Assembly: GCA_011634665.1 (NCBI GenBank)
Contig: WAEK01000016.1
Location: 62,001-126,000, forward strand
Direction: 5' to 3'
Source of the DNA: Mortierella sp. BCC40632
Lineage: Eukaryota; Mortierellomycota; Mortierellomycetes; Mortierellales; Mortierellaceae
Length of the DNA: 64,000 nt
Made by a program: the position numbers and the translations under genes. The notes under the pieces were generated by a model, which made no database searches, was not told the DNA's origin, and saw only the letters and a program-made list of their open reading frames with translations. Shown here piece after piece: positions 1-13,618 of the stretch; position 1 is the stretch's first letter, and every line of letters starts with the position of its first letter.

Positions 1-1177
1 CAAAAGGCAGAGCGATGATGCCAACTGGAATGGACAGGCGAGGCCGCCCATTTGGCCGAAAGGGGTCAAACGGAACTATGACTGGAAAAATGCGCCTGTC
101 CGGCCACGCGCCCGTCTGGTCAACCCAAGTCCAGGCGTGGCCGCTGCACACACACACAGACACACGAACCACTTCTGTCCGCATGCCTGCTCTTGCACCT
201 TTGCCACACTCACTCTGTCCGAGTAACACTGGCTCGCAACTGTCTCCTCACTGCACTTGCACCACTGCTCTTGCGATGTTCTTCTAGATGGACGTGCCTT
301 TTTTTTTTTTATCTATCTCTGTCTGTCTGCTGCGACAGAGGCTGCGTCGAGGGAGAAAGCGGAGGAGAACGTGAGCAGGTGAACTAAGCCGTGAGAGTAT
401 GAATAGGATATAGGACAGTATGCCATGCGTGCCTATCTCGCTCCATCGTCTTTCGGATGAAGCACTGTGAGCCTGTGTGCCCTTTTGCTCCGTCGCATAC
501 TTATGCATTCTGTATATTGGGCGGCTGCAGCGATGCATTGGGGGCAGAAGGAACCATGGCCTTTATTTTTTTTGCCTGCGCTTGAGCGGCATATTAATAG
601 CCGTTCTCTGCCTTGGTGCGGATAAGAACTTTGTGCTCGTTGATAGTCGACTGGATGGACCGCATAGACGGCCCTTCCCCACACAGATCCGCTCACGGAC
701 TCTTGGAAAAGATAGTGACAATACTGTCCTTCTCGGACCTGGTATGACTCGACGTCTCTCGGGCGTAGCAAGCAGGGTGCTTTCTGTAGTCAGGTAGAAT
801 GCAAAGGCGGGAGTCAATAGGGTTCTTGATACGAGCCCACAGCACACACGCGGCGTGTGCGTGGCGCGTGGGCATGGGCAACAGAACGAGATCCCTCACC
901 TCCCCCCCACCCCGTCCCATACTCGCACCATTCCAACGAACAATGCAGAGTGCGAGGGCAGGCCACGGCTAGCGAGACTGCAGACAAAAGCAAAAGGGAC
1001 CGAGGACAGACTGCGCGGTCCACCTCCGCCCTCGTCCTCTTCCTCGGCCGCGCGTAGTGCGTTGTTAGTGATGATAATATGCAGTTTGCATGAAATGAAC
1101 ACACTTGGCTTCTGGCCCTGGGCTCGATCTCTCGTAACCGGATCATGGTGGGCATGGACGTGGACACGGGCAGAGAG

Positions 1178-1208
<31 letters not shown>

Positions 1209-3142
1209 GGAGGGAAGATAGACCATGGAATCGTCGCCTCTCCCTTTGTCTGCTGGGTCATCCTATCTGCCTGTTTGTCCGTCCGTCCATCCTTCTGCTC
1301 TTTTCAGGAGAAATAGGAGTGTCTCCCACTGTACATTCTCACACACTCGAGCTCTCACACGCAGCCAACAGTCCAAAGAATCGAGCACACTAGAGAGACC
1401 CTCCATGGGCATGGCCACAGGGAAAGGAAGGGGGAAGGAGAGAAAGGGGATGGGCCTTCGACGACTGGAGTGGACCGTCCATCGTTCTTCTGATGACCAT
1501 GCCTGGGATCGTTGGGAGGACGCACGCCTAAACCACAGCTGGGGTCGCCTTCCCGTTGAAACGGTCCAACTGCCTGCAACGAAACAAACGCCGTCAACAG
1601 GAGTAAACCGCCACACCTGCCCCCCATCTCCCTGTTCCCCTTGGTGCATATCTCTACTGTCCTATGCCCGTGTAACCTCTAGTGGAATCCGTACTAGCCG
1701 CCACTGTCCGGTTGCCCATTGGTGACCAGGGTGCTACTCCCCACTGGTCTGTCCGCGCAAGAGAATGAACTCGGGCGCGATTCTTGTCTCGGTCTATTAC
1801 AGCGAGGAATCCTGCTTGTGGGCATGTTAGCTTCTCACTGCTGAAGTAATAGCCAAGCATAATAGCCAAGCATATCGTCCGCTTCTCAATTGGTGGGGGG
1901 AAAGGTGCGGTGTAGGGAGGGCCACATCTCTGTCCTATTTCAGAGCAGACTTGATCCAAGTATGTCCGTTCGTGGCCACACCCGAGGAGGACCCGATGCT
2001 GACTAGCCATGTGTGCCCATGTGCATGCAACTGCCATGAGCCTGTTCTAAAATATTTCCGACTCTGGATGGATGACGAGATTCTGGACCTCCTTGCTCCA
2101 TGGACGCATCCATAGCACATACCAAGGTCCATCTGGCAATAGACCGGAAATGCATGCGTGCAGCGCGCCAATCGTCGACGACAAGCCTATCGTTAATTAA
2201 ACAAGGCAATGAGCTGTGGGAAATGCCGCAGGGATGGGTGTTGTGTAAGAACGAGAGCAAGGGCGAGATGGGTCGTGCTTTTTTGGATTCATGTCTGCTT
2301 ACTGTCTCCAACATGGATATTACAGAACAATACTCCCTTGCGTACTCATTCCCTCCCCTCTTTTGATCGCCACTCATATTGCTGACTCACTCCCCACAGC
2401 GATGCACATCCTTCGACAGATACGTGGCATAGGTTCCCCCCCACCCACCCCCTAATATGTTCTATTCTTTACCTTCCGCCCCCACCTGCGGCTATATTAT
2501 GTCTGTAGTCCTTCTACGTCGAACATAGTCTATGATAAAAAGGCACGGAGAGAGGAGGGAAAGATGGCCGGGCCTCGTGCTGTTGTAATGCATGCATGCA
2601 TGACAATATGGCTATATTTTAACCGCAATATTAGCGGCTACACCGGAACGACCCTTGCTCTTTTCAATGCCCATCTGTGTCCTCATTGCTACCGCAGCAG
2701 TACACAGCTCACATCTTGAAAGGAATGTGGCAGGGAAAATGGCTGGGGTTTGACACTCATCTCGACTCGATGCTGATTTTTTCGCCGACTTCTTTGTCCA
2801 TTTACTCTCCTTCCCCCTTTTCCCTTTTCTTAGCCTCAACTGACTCGACAACTAGCGACAGCCTCGATCGGAGAGTCTAATGGGCTTCATTCAATAAAGA
2901 CGTGATCTCTTGGTTTTCGACATCCCTGTCCATGCCCAAGTCAAATGCTCATGGTCAGAGGGCCGTGGTCCTCAACGCTGCATCTCAACACTGCAGAGTG
3001 CAGCTTGCTTTTCCTATCTGAAAAGGCTAATCTTGTCAATGAATGATGGTCCTCCTTCCCTGTTCCTTTTCCCTTCCTGCTCAAACCCCATGGACCTCCT
3101 TACTTTTTCCCTTCCTCATCTTCCATGACTGTGCATTCTCTT

Positions 3143-3183
<41 letters not shown>

Positions 3184-4947
3184 CGGCCATTCTGTTTCTC
3201 TACCTTTTTGGTCTTTTTCCTTCCCTTCCCCAATTTTTTTTTGTCCTCCTCCACGCCGCCCCCTGACCCAGCAGGTTCCGCGCTGTTCAGTTCATCGCAA
3301 CAGCTCTAGTTGTTGTCTGAGAGTCAAATTTAAAGGGAGACCAAAGGAATGTCTCCTCCTCTCTATCTTTGGATCTTTTTTTTTTTTTTGGTCGTCTCTT
3401 TGACTACAGAGAGCGCTCCCGATTAAAGCAGAGACAGCCGTGCATGATTCTTCTCTTTTTGCTAAGCAGGTGCGCACACGCTCTCTCCATACAGACATGG
3501 GCGTATCAACAATACACCAACTGCTCAGGACAGGATAGATCACACAGAACAGAATGGAATGGGGAGAGAGAAAGGGAGGAAGAGAGAGCGGGGTCCGGTG
3601 AGCATTGGGGGAAGTCATCCGTTGTAACGAATGCTTCAAGAGAGACTTGGCTTAAGCCCCGTCCTTCGGGAAACGACACTCCCGCGCTCTTTTTCGTCGT
3701 TGTTTGGGTAATGATGATGCGATAAACCCATAAGCAACATCTAACTGCTGAGTGGTCTGGTAGAGCGTATTCAGGTGTGGTTTGCCAGAATGTCCGTGTG
3801 AACAATAATTATAGGTCGTTGGGCCTAGAAAGACAGGCCTGTGGGCAAAAAAGAGGAGAGGAGAGAGGAGAGGAAAGGCTCGTGGCCTTCTAACTTTCCT
3901 ATCGAACATGATGCTCTTATCTGGAGCGTGTTCTTTCACATTGAGAATCGCGAGTTCGCTCTTTTGAGGCACAATCCTTAATCCAGAATAGATACTTCAG
4001 GTGCCTAGAATCCCTGTCTCGAGCCTTTTTGCACTAGGCTCGCCTTCAAGGCCTATTGGCATCTTGCATTGCTCGTATTCTGGTCCTTGAATCTGTCCGT
4101 TTCAAGTCCGTTTCGGCGCTTTTTTTTTTTTTTTTTTTTTTTTTTCACACTGGATCTCTCCATCTCTTCTTCCTCCTCCTACTGAACATCCCAGCCTTGT
4201 GTCAACAGAGAGGTACTTGTTCTCTGGTGGAACAGCATCCTTTTGTGTCTGTGCGATGGAATGTGATCCCTTTTCATGCTTCATGCTGGGCGGGCTGACC
4301 CTTTTTTTTTCCCTTCCTCTATCTCCTTCCAGCCCATTCGTCCCGCTACACTAGGCGAGTGAAAAAGTTCAGTAGTTCGTGTTTGAGGTGAGCATTTCAA
4401 ATATTGGGTGTTTATTGTTTGTGCAACTGATTCTCCTTCCTCTCTCCTCACTGCACCCTCTGCTTGGATAGGTTGCCCCATCCTAACTCGCCTCCTTCTC
4501 TTCCAGCTCCTCCTTCTTTCACGAACTATCCTCTCTCATCCTCTCCTCAACGCAACAAGCACCTAGCAAATCGTTCGACAAAAAACAAAAGAAAATGAGA
4601 AAGAAAAGGAAGCGTCGCGAAGGGGAGGGGGAGGAAGGGAGACACCAAGGGATCCCAGATCTAAAGAACCCCGCATGAATGTGGTTTTCAGCTCGGTACA
4701 TGTCTCCTTCCCACCTCTTCCTCACCCTTTACCCGCGCAGTCTTTATCATATTTTCTTGGTTGAACCTACGCATTTTGAGCATGCAGTAAAAAGAAAGAA
4801 CGCGGTTAGAATGAACAGGGAAAACCCTTGACATGTGGCATCACCATAACCACAATGTGCGAAGGATCATTGACATGGGTTCACTCGGTCCAGAGCGAGA
4901 GGGAGAGGGTGCTGATGTCTATTTCCTCCTGAGTATTGGAACGAAGG

Positions 4948-4979
<32 letters not shown>

Positions 4980-6225
4980 CGAGAATACCACATGAATTCA
5001 CATTGGAGAACCAAGGACAATTAGACCCAGTTCGTCCTGGCACTATGTCATGCTGTTCTTGTGTAGAATGTGGGGTAGGGGCTTCAATGAAGATGGCCTT
5101 TTTTTTTTTTTTTTTTTGCATGAAATTGGATGAGACCAATTGTTGTCACTGCTAAATTTTTTTTTTTTTTTTTTTTCACACCCCAATAGTCTCAGCACTC
5201 CTTGAGCATCCATCAAGCCAATGGTCGCGTCAGTGACGGATGGCTCGGACGAATAGAGAATTGAGAAGCAGTGACATAGACCGCCTCTCGTAATCCCTCT
5301 TTCGTTTCCATTTCTATGACGTTCAATACATTCCTTTTCCTGCCTCCACTTTCCTTTTCTACACCATGATTACCAAAGGTCTCCAACCAACCCCTCGCCA
5401 GGGCAGAATCGTACGATCACCGTTTTTCGGGAATAGACATCGCGTTCTCTAGCTGGTAATCTGATAGTCATGGATAGCGACTCATTAAATCATACAAGCG
5501 TTGGTTGGAAACTAGAACGACAATTCTCAACCTGTACAATGACGTCTTCCTGGCAAATCAACCCTCAAGTCGCTCGAGTTGACTCAATGATATATAGTCC
5601 ATGTCTCATTTCGCCCGTTGGCCGAACTTGTGTAGTAAATCCACGCAGGAGACTCTTGATTGATTGTAGGCCAAGTGGTGAATTTACCCTCGTGTCTCTC
5701 GTATTGCCAATGATTTATGACTATTCATATTGGTGTTACTTTCTTGTGAAGACCCGAACTATCGAGTTTTGGTCATGTACATGGGCTAGCGTAAAGACTG
5801 CGAGTGCTAGAGTATCATAACTAGAGGGTGAGTGGAAGGCCAATAGTCTCTCAGAAGTACGCGCATCCGCACAAATGTGACTTGCAAATTAGTTCTGTCT
5901 ATGAAGCGCGGTCCTTTTCTTTTCTCTGGTTGATTGAGACTTTAGCCCGACTCAAGGACCATCGGCATCAGCAAATCCCTTTCATTGTGTCTAGCATACT
6001 TCTTCTCTCTTGGCTCTGCCTCGGGTGTTAGACTCGATCTCATCCATTCCATTCTTTTGCCAAAGACTTTTTTTTTTTTCCTTGGCGCAATCCACCCTAG
6101 TCCGACAGACCCTGTGGCAACATTCTTCAGGGAGAGAGAAAAAAAAAAAAAGAGACCCAATCTTGGAGCCATGCAGCAGTGAACAAAGAGATTTGAAGCA
6201 AGAATAATCAGATAAAACAGGGATC
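1..6225. other. Left flank with no recognisable gene
   Basis: I see no protein family, splice-consistent exon chain or tRNA-like fold in these 6.2 kb on either strand. Open frames here are short and of biased composition. The stretch contains repeated long homopolymers, including A runs near 1181-1208 and 4949-4976 and T runs near 3145-3183, 4121-4145, 5101-5117 and 5157-5176, and pyrimidine-rich patches. A 13-bp direct repeat (aatagccaagcat) occurs near 1849-1874. The last few hundred bases should hold the ASPM promoter and leader. A lineage-specific or non-coding gene cannot be excluded. Confidence 0.6.
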
Positions 6226-7354
6226 ATGAGCACCGCTCGACCGTCCAGCAGCTCATCTCGACTGCCACAGCAATCAACCTCTCAGAAACAACACTCACAG
6301 ACACAGTCTACAGATCATCGTTTGAACAAGATACCCGGATCCTTTAGTTCAAGAAGCCAAAGCACCCTTTCCATGGCTCGCCCTCCCCTAAACGATGAAA
6401 ACAGACTACATTCTTCACCAGCATCTCTGCTCAAGGTCCCAGCCTCAGCCTCAGGATCTCAGTCTATCAAACGAAAACTCTCTCGGACAGAAAGCACGAT
6501 AGCCTCCAACAAAGTCCACCTTCGGCGCCATTCAAACCACACAAATGAAGATGCAATCGTCGACGGTATTGACCAGGGCATAACCACTCTAGGCATTAGT
6601 AATGGAGAACGACTTCATCATGGAGTGGGCCAAGACCATTCCTACACGAGCAACAGCAGCAACAATGCAGTCGGTCCACGGCCACTCAAGGAACGAACCA
6701 CTTCGTCACAGGGACGATCCTTCAACATTTCTTCAGGAGAAGCTCCTGCAACAGTCGCAGGTCCTGCAACAACGGTTTTAACGGAGACATCGGCTGCAGA
6801 GACTCTTAGAACAGAAGAATCCAGCATACCATTACTTGTGATGATCCCATTCCAGTCACCACCTTGGGTTGAATTTGGAAGAGTTGTTGTTGGCACCAAG
6901 AAATTGGCAAGCCTACTCATTCAAAACCCAACAGATATTGCAGAAAGCCTTTTCCTGGATTCGGGCTCCAAAATGGAAGAAATGGGCTTTTACATCCGGG
7001 AGCTGGACCCTATCCAAACCAATAATACCAGGAACTCGAATGGAGAGAGTAACGATCTCAGCGGCAACATCAACAACCCAATAGAGCCGTTAACCATCCC
7101 ACCCAGGAGCAGTATCGAGGTGACCGTATACTGGACTCCACTGACGGCAGGGAGTGTCAGGGCAACAGCAGTATTGAAGACAAAGAGTGCTCGATATATG
7201 GTTTACATGCGGGGTCGAGGCGAGCTTTCTGTAAGTCTCAAAGGGTGGTTAAAAGGAAATTGTGCGAGAGCTTGGAATGGAATGCTCACTTCATATTTTT
7301 CTCGCAGCTACGAATACCAGAAATGCTCACAGCCTTTTTTCCTCTTTTATGACC

Positions 7355-7386
<32 letters not shown>

Positions 7387-8090
7387 TTGAATAGGTACCT
7401 GAGCATCAGGGACCAAGGAGCTCTTCAAGGAAACCAACCAGCACGCGCTCAGTTGTTGACAGTGGCGCCACTATCTCTTCCGGGACTAGGACAACGGGGG
7501 TCTCCAGAGTCTCATCCACTAGCCATCAAAGGAGTGTCACCGCCAACAACAGGGGTACCCTGAAGAAATCTATGATTCGCAACAGTGTCAGTAAAGTGGG
7601 CGTGTCCAGTATGCCTCCTGCCCCAGGCGGATACAGTACCTTGCCCTATGTCACTAGTAATGACATGTATGACGAAAAATGGATTGACAAGCAGGAGCGA
7701 GCCTTCACGCAATGGTTGAACTACGAGTTCAACGTTACTGTTGACACCTTCTCGGCTCGGGATCCATCCTCGTGGAGCTATTATTCTCACAAGCTCGAAT
7801 TTGAACACACACGAGCGGCGGCTTTCAAAATCTACCAGTCGGATACTTTCAGGATCGTGTTGAGAAAAGTTGAAGAGTCGATCGGCAAGGATCGATTACA
7901 GCTTCGACCCGACTCGAATCTAGTCGGAGATGTAGGCACTCGAAGAGAAATCATGGACCTACTATTTTCTTTTGAGATCCGGTGGTTGGTCCTTGGCCTT
8001 GAAACGATTACAGGCCAGGCTGCAGCGATTAGTCCCAGTTTTGATAGGGCAACGATTTCCGGATTTATTAACAAGGTAGCGCACTGACCC

Positions 8091-8155
<65 letters not shown>

Positions 8156-9182
8156 GGATCTATATTGGCTTGTAAGCTCGCATGCTAAGTTTATGGCTCT
8201 TTTTCTTTTTTTCTTATAGGCTATCTTTCATGACAGGAAACTCGAAGCAGAGTTTGAGCCGGATAGGATTTTGTCCAACCGGCCCAAGTTTTATCAGGCG
8301 ATGAATAGATTGGTCCTCAAGAGACTGTTCATGTTGATCATGTTCCTTGACAAGGCCAAACAGGCCAAGCTGATTCAAACGGACCCATGCTTGTTCAACA
8401 AGGTAAAATATGTTTTAAAGCTCATCTCAATTGTTTTGATGGCATGAGTGTCACTCACAGCCTAACCACGTGTTTTTTCAATCACGTTTTTTTTTTTTTT
8501 TTTTTATTATTATGATGTTTTTAGGAATCAGAAGTCAAGTCCTGTAGAACATTGCTTGTGACGATATCCAAAAACTATCTTCTTGGCGAGGGAGACATTA
8601 TCCGACATTTGCTCTTTATGGGGTACTCGGTCGTGCATACCCAGACGGCCCTTGATGAGTTGGATTTTACTGTCAAAAACCTGGCTGTTGATTTGCGAGA
8701 TGGTGTTCGTCTCTGCCGTCTTGTGGATCTGCATTGTCCAGAGCTAAACTTGTGTCTGGTATGATTGTGCGTATGAATTGTGTTTACTTTTCTTTCTATT
8801 ATGCTCAATATCTAGGAAGAGGTGGTCCGAACCATCAACTAAATCGTGATACTTGCGTATGTATAAACTTCAAATAGAAAATGAAATTTCCCGCGCTATC
8901 CAAGGTCCAGATGCAACAAAATGTAGCACTGGCGACTAATGCACTAGTGAGGCAGGGCATTGCTATGGAAGGCACTCGAGGAGGTGTCGTCAATCCACGA
9001 GACATCGTCGAGGGACATCGTGAAAAGACTTTTGGTCTCCTCTGGAAATTGATCCTCAACTGGAAGGTTTCTGTTCTGTTGGATCTTCAAGTCCTGGAGG
9101 CCGAGATCGAGGCCTTGAAACAAGAGTACAGACGGATTCATGGTATCGATCAACCGGAACGTGTGGTAGGTGCAATATCTCT

Positions 9183-9213
<31 letters not shown>

Positions 9214-12200
9214 CCTTTGCAGGACATAGTTGCTATCCTAGAATGCGACTAGGGTTTGACGACTGACACTTACTTCATTTCCCTTTGCGCTATATTTATT
9301 ACGTATCACAGGACACGGTTTACTTCACATCGAATCAACTCTCTGCCTTGCTAAGATGGTGCCAAGCGATCGGTGCCTTCTACGGTATCGAAATTGACAA
9401 CTTTACAAAGTCATTTTCGGATGGAAGAGGATTTGGTGCGCTCCTAAGCTATTATCATCCAACATTACTGGATATGAGTGAAATGAAGGACTCGGGCAAG
9501 TTTTTGGAAGAATACAAAATGGTAAGATGATAGGACATGTTGATCTACGAGTTTTGTTCCTCTTGAAAAATAAGCCATTCAGGAACTGGCGTACAATCGA
9601 CGACTGATGGATTTTATACTATCTCTTCCTTTTATGTATATTCACAGGGCCTTCACCACAATGAGCCCGAGATTCCAGAGGCTAATGACGGCAAAGGTTG
9701 GTTTATTGATACCCGTGATCTCAAGGACCCTGTTACAGAGGCAAAGGAGATGGATCGATTTAATTACCGCCTATTGCATCACAAGATCCAAGCACTTGGG
9801 GGTGTGCCCATTACTTGTAAGTCTATTGTTTCCCTAACATCTAATCTTTGGTTTAGAGTTTTCTTGTTGCAAGTTCTTTGTTTTAATTCGCCTTATTGTT
9901 TTTTTCTTATCTTTGGTGAACACAGTGCGACATGCAGACTTGTCTCATATCGGTATTCCTGATGAGAAAGCGGTCATTTTGTTTGTGACCTATCTTTGTG
10001 CGCGCCTGATGCATTTGAACAAAGACATTAGAGTAAGTTAAACTCAAGGCAGGGTGCAATTCCGATAGATGCTCTTTTTGAGCACAACCCAATTGAATAG
10101 GCATCGCTACACTATGATGGCCTAAATCCCCGTACTTATTGGACTTATTCTTCTTGTTTCCCGTTTATCTTAGGCTGCTAAAACAATTCAACGGATCTGG
10201 CGCCAGAAGCATTATGGACGTCGCGAAGAGACACGACTCCAGGCGGCTATCATTCTCCAAAAATATATTCGGGGCTACCTTGCCCGAAAGTATCGAAGGA
10301 CTCTAGAGCAACAAAAGCACAATGCTGCAGTATTAATTCAAACCGGCTGTCGCATGTATTTGGCTCAGCTAAAGACAATCCAAAGGATGGAGTTTATCAT
10401 AGCTCTGCAGACTCAATGTCGAGGCTTCTTGGCAAGGAAACCCATTGTTGAGCTTCTCTGGGCCGTCTTGATCGCTCAAAGCCATTATCGAGGCCAACGC
10501 GTCCGTCGACAATATCAAGAGGCTGTCAGTCAACATCGATTTATTCTAGCTTTACAAGCCCAGGCTCGTCAATTCTTGATGAGGGAACGTCTAAAGATGC
10601 TTCGACTCGCAACAGATGTTGTCCACTCGAGACGGTTTGCATTGTTGGAGATGCAACGTATTCGGACACTCTACCTCCGTATCGTTAATGCTGCGATTCT
10701 GATACAAAGACGATGGAGAGCCACGATTTCTGGTCGGATAGCAAGGAACGAATATGTTGAGAAACGACAATGGGCAATCCATCTCCAAACACAAATCCGA
10801 GGAGCCCTTGTTCGACATTCATGTCAATACACCGTTTGGGCAGCCGTCACCATTCAACGTCGATTCAGAGGACTTCAACAGACCAGGAAAGCCAGACAAT
10901 ATTTCCAAGAGATTCAGTGGGCTACATATGTTATCCAGACTCGTTGGCGTGCATTGGTGGTTCAGAAAAGACAGCAGTACGAATTCCAAATGATCCGGTG
11001 GTGTGCGGTTTCGGTGCAACAACACGTTCGAGGTATGCTCATTCGACAATGGTATGATGAACTTCGGATGGCTGCGATCGTGGTACAAAGACAACGACGT
11101 GCTCTTGTAGACTGTCGACTACAGTCTGAACACTTTCAGCAACTACGTGTGGCGGCATTCGTGATTCAGGATCGATGGAGGGCCGTTTTGGCTGGACGTG
11201 CCGTACGTCAGCAGTATCTTGAACGCCGTTCGACCATGATCCAGATGCAAGCCAGTATCCGTGGATTCCTCTTGCGTCGGAGATTAATCCGGGTCGTGAG
11301 AGAGAATCAGGCATGTATGATAATCCAGGCAGCTTGGCGGGGCTATATACAACGTCGTGTCTATTTGCAATGGGTGGATGCAGCAACTCGGATTCAACGG
11401 ATATGGAGGGCTGTCCTATTGCGACGAGAAATTCGCTTCCAATTTGAAGAAGCCCGTTGGGCTTCTATGGTGATCCAGCGATGGTGGAGGGCTCAGCAGG
11501 AGGGTCAGAGAGTGCGGAGTGAATACCATAGCCTTCTAAAGATGGTCATTGCTGTGCAGTCTATTTATCGTGGGCAAAGGGCAAGACACAATGCCCTGGC
11601 ACTACGGACGGTCATCCAAGTCCAGGCGATTGTTCGGGCCCGGTTCGCCCAATGGCACTATGAGAGACTGAGAATTGCAGCAAAGGTAATTCAACGTCAT
11701 TGGCGAGCGCGTCAGTCTGCGAAGTTTCAGCGGAGAGAGTATGAGAGGATGATTGCAGCCTCAATTATCATCCAAAGAACATGGAGAGCTGTTCAGGAGA
11801 GGCGAAGGATTCAATATGACTACCAAATGTTGCGTCATGCAGTCATTGCAACACAGGCCCAAGTCCGGGGTGCCATGGTTCGTCTCCTCGTTAATCAGCT
11901 TCGTTGGGCAGCCATAGTAGTCCAGCAAAAATGGCGTGCCAAGATCGAGGCACAAGTTCAGCGACAGGCATATCTCGAGCTCTGGCATTCAGCCCGAGTC
12001 ATTCAAGCCACTTGGCGATCAGCTCAATTGACTCGATTGCATCGTGACGCCTTCCTAGAGCTCCGATGGGCTGCCTTTATTATCCAAAGGCGGCGTCGTG
12101 AAGTGCTTGAGAACCGAGCTTTGCGTGAAAGGATATTTGAGGAACAAACGACAGCGGCGCTGATGATCCAAACTGTCGCTCGAGGCTATCTTGTCCGTGT

Positions 12201-13399
12201 CCAGGTTCAAGGATACCTCGAAGACCGTGAACGGGCCTTGCAGCGTTGGGCAGAGGTGACGGTGTACTCCTTGGCTGCGATCCGTATTCAACGAAGCTGG
12301 CGACGATACCAGGATGCCAAGTGGGCCGAACTGCGTGAAAATGCAGCGATCTGGATCCAGCGTTGGTGGCGTCATCGGTTGGAGCTCATCGAAGCTGATC
12401 AATTACAGCAATTGGCAAGATTGATGCAAACTCAAATCAGGGGTGTACTAGCAAGACAACAGGCCATGCGCCGACTGGAGGCCATTGTGACAGTCCAAGC
12501 CTGGTGGCGAGGTAATCAAGTTCGACAAGAGTGTTCTGCCAAGGTGAAGGCAGCTCGTAAGAGAATCGAACATGCGAATGCGACCGCGGAAGAGCATATG
12601 AAGCTTGGAAATCGGACCACCATGGCATTGGATATCTTGTTGAGTAGTGGCCAGCTCTCAGCGGTTCTGAAAGCTTGTTATCATCTCGGTATGTATTATG
12701 TGTGTGTGTGTGGTTTGGGAATCACTACCAGCTTTTAGTCGGGAGAAAAATATGGGCACTAGCTCTTTGCGGATCAAAATATTTCATGATGACTGAATAC
12801 GGCTAACTTTCCCAACTTGTTTTTTTTTTTTTCTTAAAAAAAATGTGATAGACGTTGTTACAAGACTGTCCAAAAACAGTTGTCTTCGTCTTGTGGAGCA
12901 TAATGTGGTCAACATTATCTTTCAGTTGATCAAATCCTGTAATCGAAGCCAACCTCACATGGAAGTGTTGAAGCATGGACTCAATATTGTCGAGAACCTT
13001 TCTCGAGACCCAGACACCATTGGCTCCGTTTTTTGGGCACCTGAGGGAATGGAGATCCTCGTTGACTGTGCACAGGCTTATCGCGAGAACGAGCTGGTCT
13101 TTGAATCCGTAGTGACGATTCTGTTGCTTCATTTGGTAGAAGACCAAGATGAGAACCGTCGACGGGTCATGAGGTCAATGACACCAGAGGTCAAGAAACT
13201 CCGTGGTGTGTTGACTGTGATGGAGCGGAAGCTGGAACGAGAGGAGCGAAGTGGAGCTAGTCATCGTTCGACGGGGTCTGTCTCGAGCATTGGATCTACT
13301 AGGTCTGTGGTTATTGGTGGAAGCGCTGGCAACCGACCTGTTCGACTCTTGGTCTTGTCAGTCAACAAGCTTCGTCAGATTGTTGAACTTTTGAAGTAG
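6226..13399 (+). CDS. ASPM: ASPM (abnormal spindle) homologue
   Basis: Spindle-pole and microtubule minus-end protein of the ASPM/Asp family, which binds calmodulin through IQ motifs and acts in spindle focusing. I read ten exons: 6226-7230, 7395-8075, 8220-8402, 8525-8758, 8878-9165, 9312-9521, 9648-9816, 9926-10032, 10174-12688 and 12852-13399. All junctions are GT-AG and keep frame, giving 1,979 residues. Order of domains: Ser/Thr-rich N-terminus; ASH (ASPM-SPD-2-Hydin) domain at about 203-335; a linker region; two calponin-homology domains at about 630-725 and 798-955; about 30 IQ-like repeats at about 960-1790, of the type AAxxIQrxWRa; and a C-terminal ARM-like helical domain at about 1798-1979. 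This is the complete animal-type order. The intron 8759-8877 rejoins NLCL to KMKFPALSK, matching the CH1 core of animal ASPM. Intron 1 holds a run of about 35 A and intron 2 a CT microsatellite. The gene converges on COG1, with 219 bp between the stop codons. Confidence 0.95.
8096..8153 (+). repeat. (CT)n microsatellite in ASPM intron 2
   Basis: About 29 uninterrupted CT dinucleotides lie between the splice donor at 8076 and the acceptor ending at 8219. The tract is pyrimidine-rich on the coding strand and is likely length-variable. Confidence 0.95.
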
Positions 13400-13618
13400 G
13401 ACAAAGATCACGCTTTCTCCTAATTCTAGATGTAATATGTTTCGAGTCTCCTCCTCCTCCCCCCCTTTCCTCTCATTCTTTCTTCTTCTCCATACTTTCC
13501 CCTTTCCAGATATGTAAATTAGAGAACGCTTGTATTCACATAAATCTAAAAAAGAAAGAGAGAGAGAGGGATTATCCTTCTAAGCAAAGAAAGGCTGTTT
13601 TTTTATTTTTCGCGAGTT

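Noticed and set aside
5470..5820. A 116-codon plus-strand frame
   Set aside because: There is no recognisable motif, no partner exon with matching phase, and no conserved-looking segment.
8759..8877. A micro-exon in ASPM around 8816-8856 (before a GTATGT)
   Set aside because: Every phase-compatible version hits a stop or breaks the CH1 alignment; a single intron 8759-8877 restores the domain exactly.
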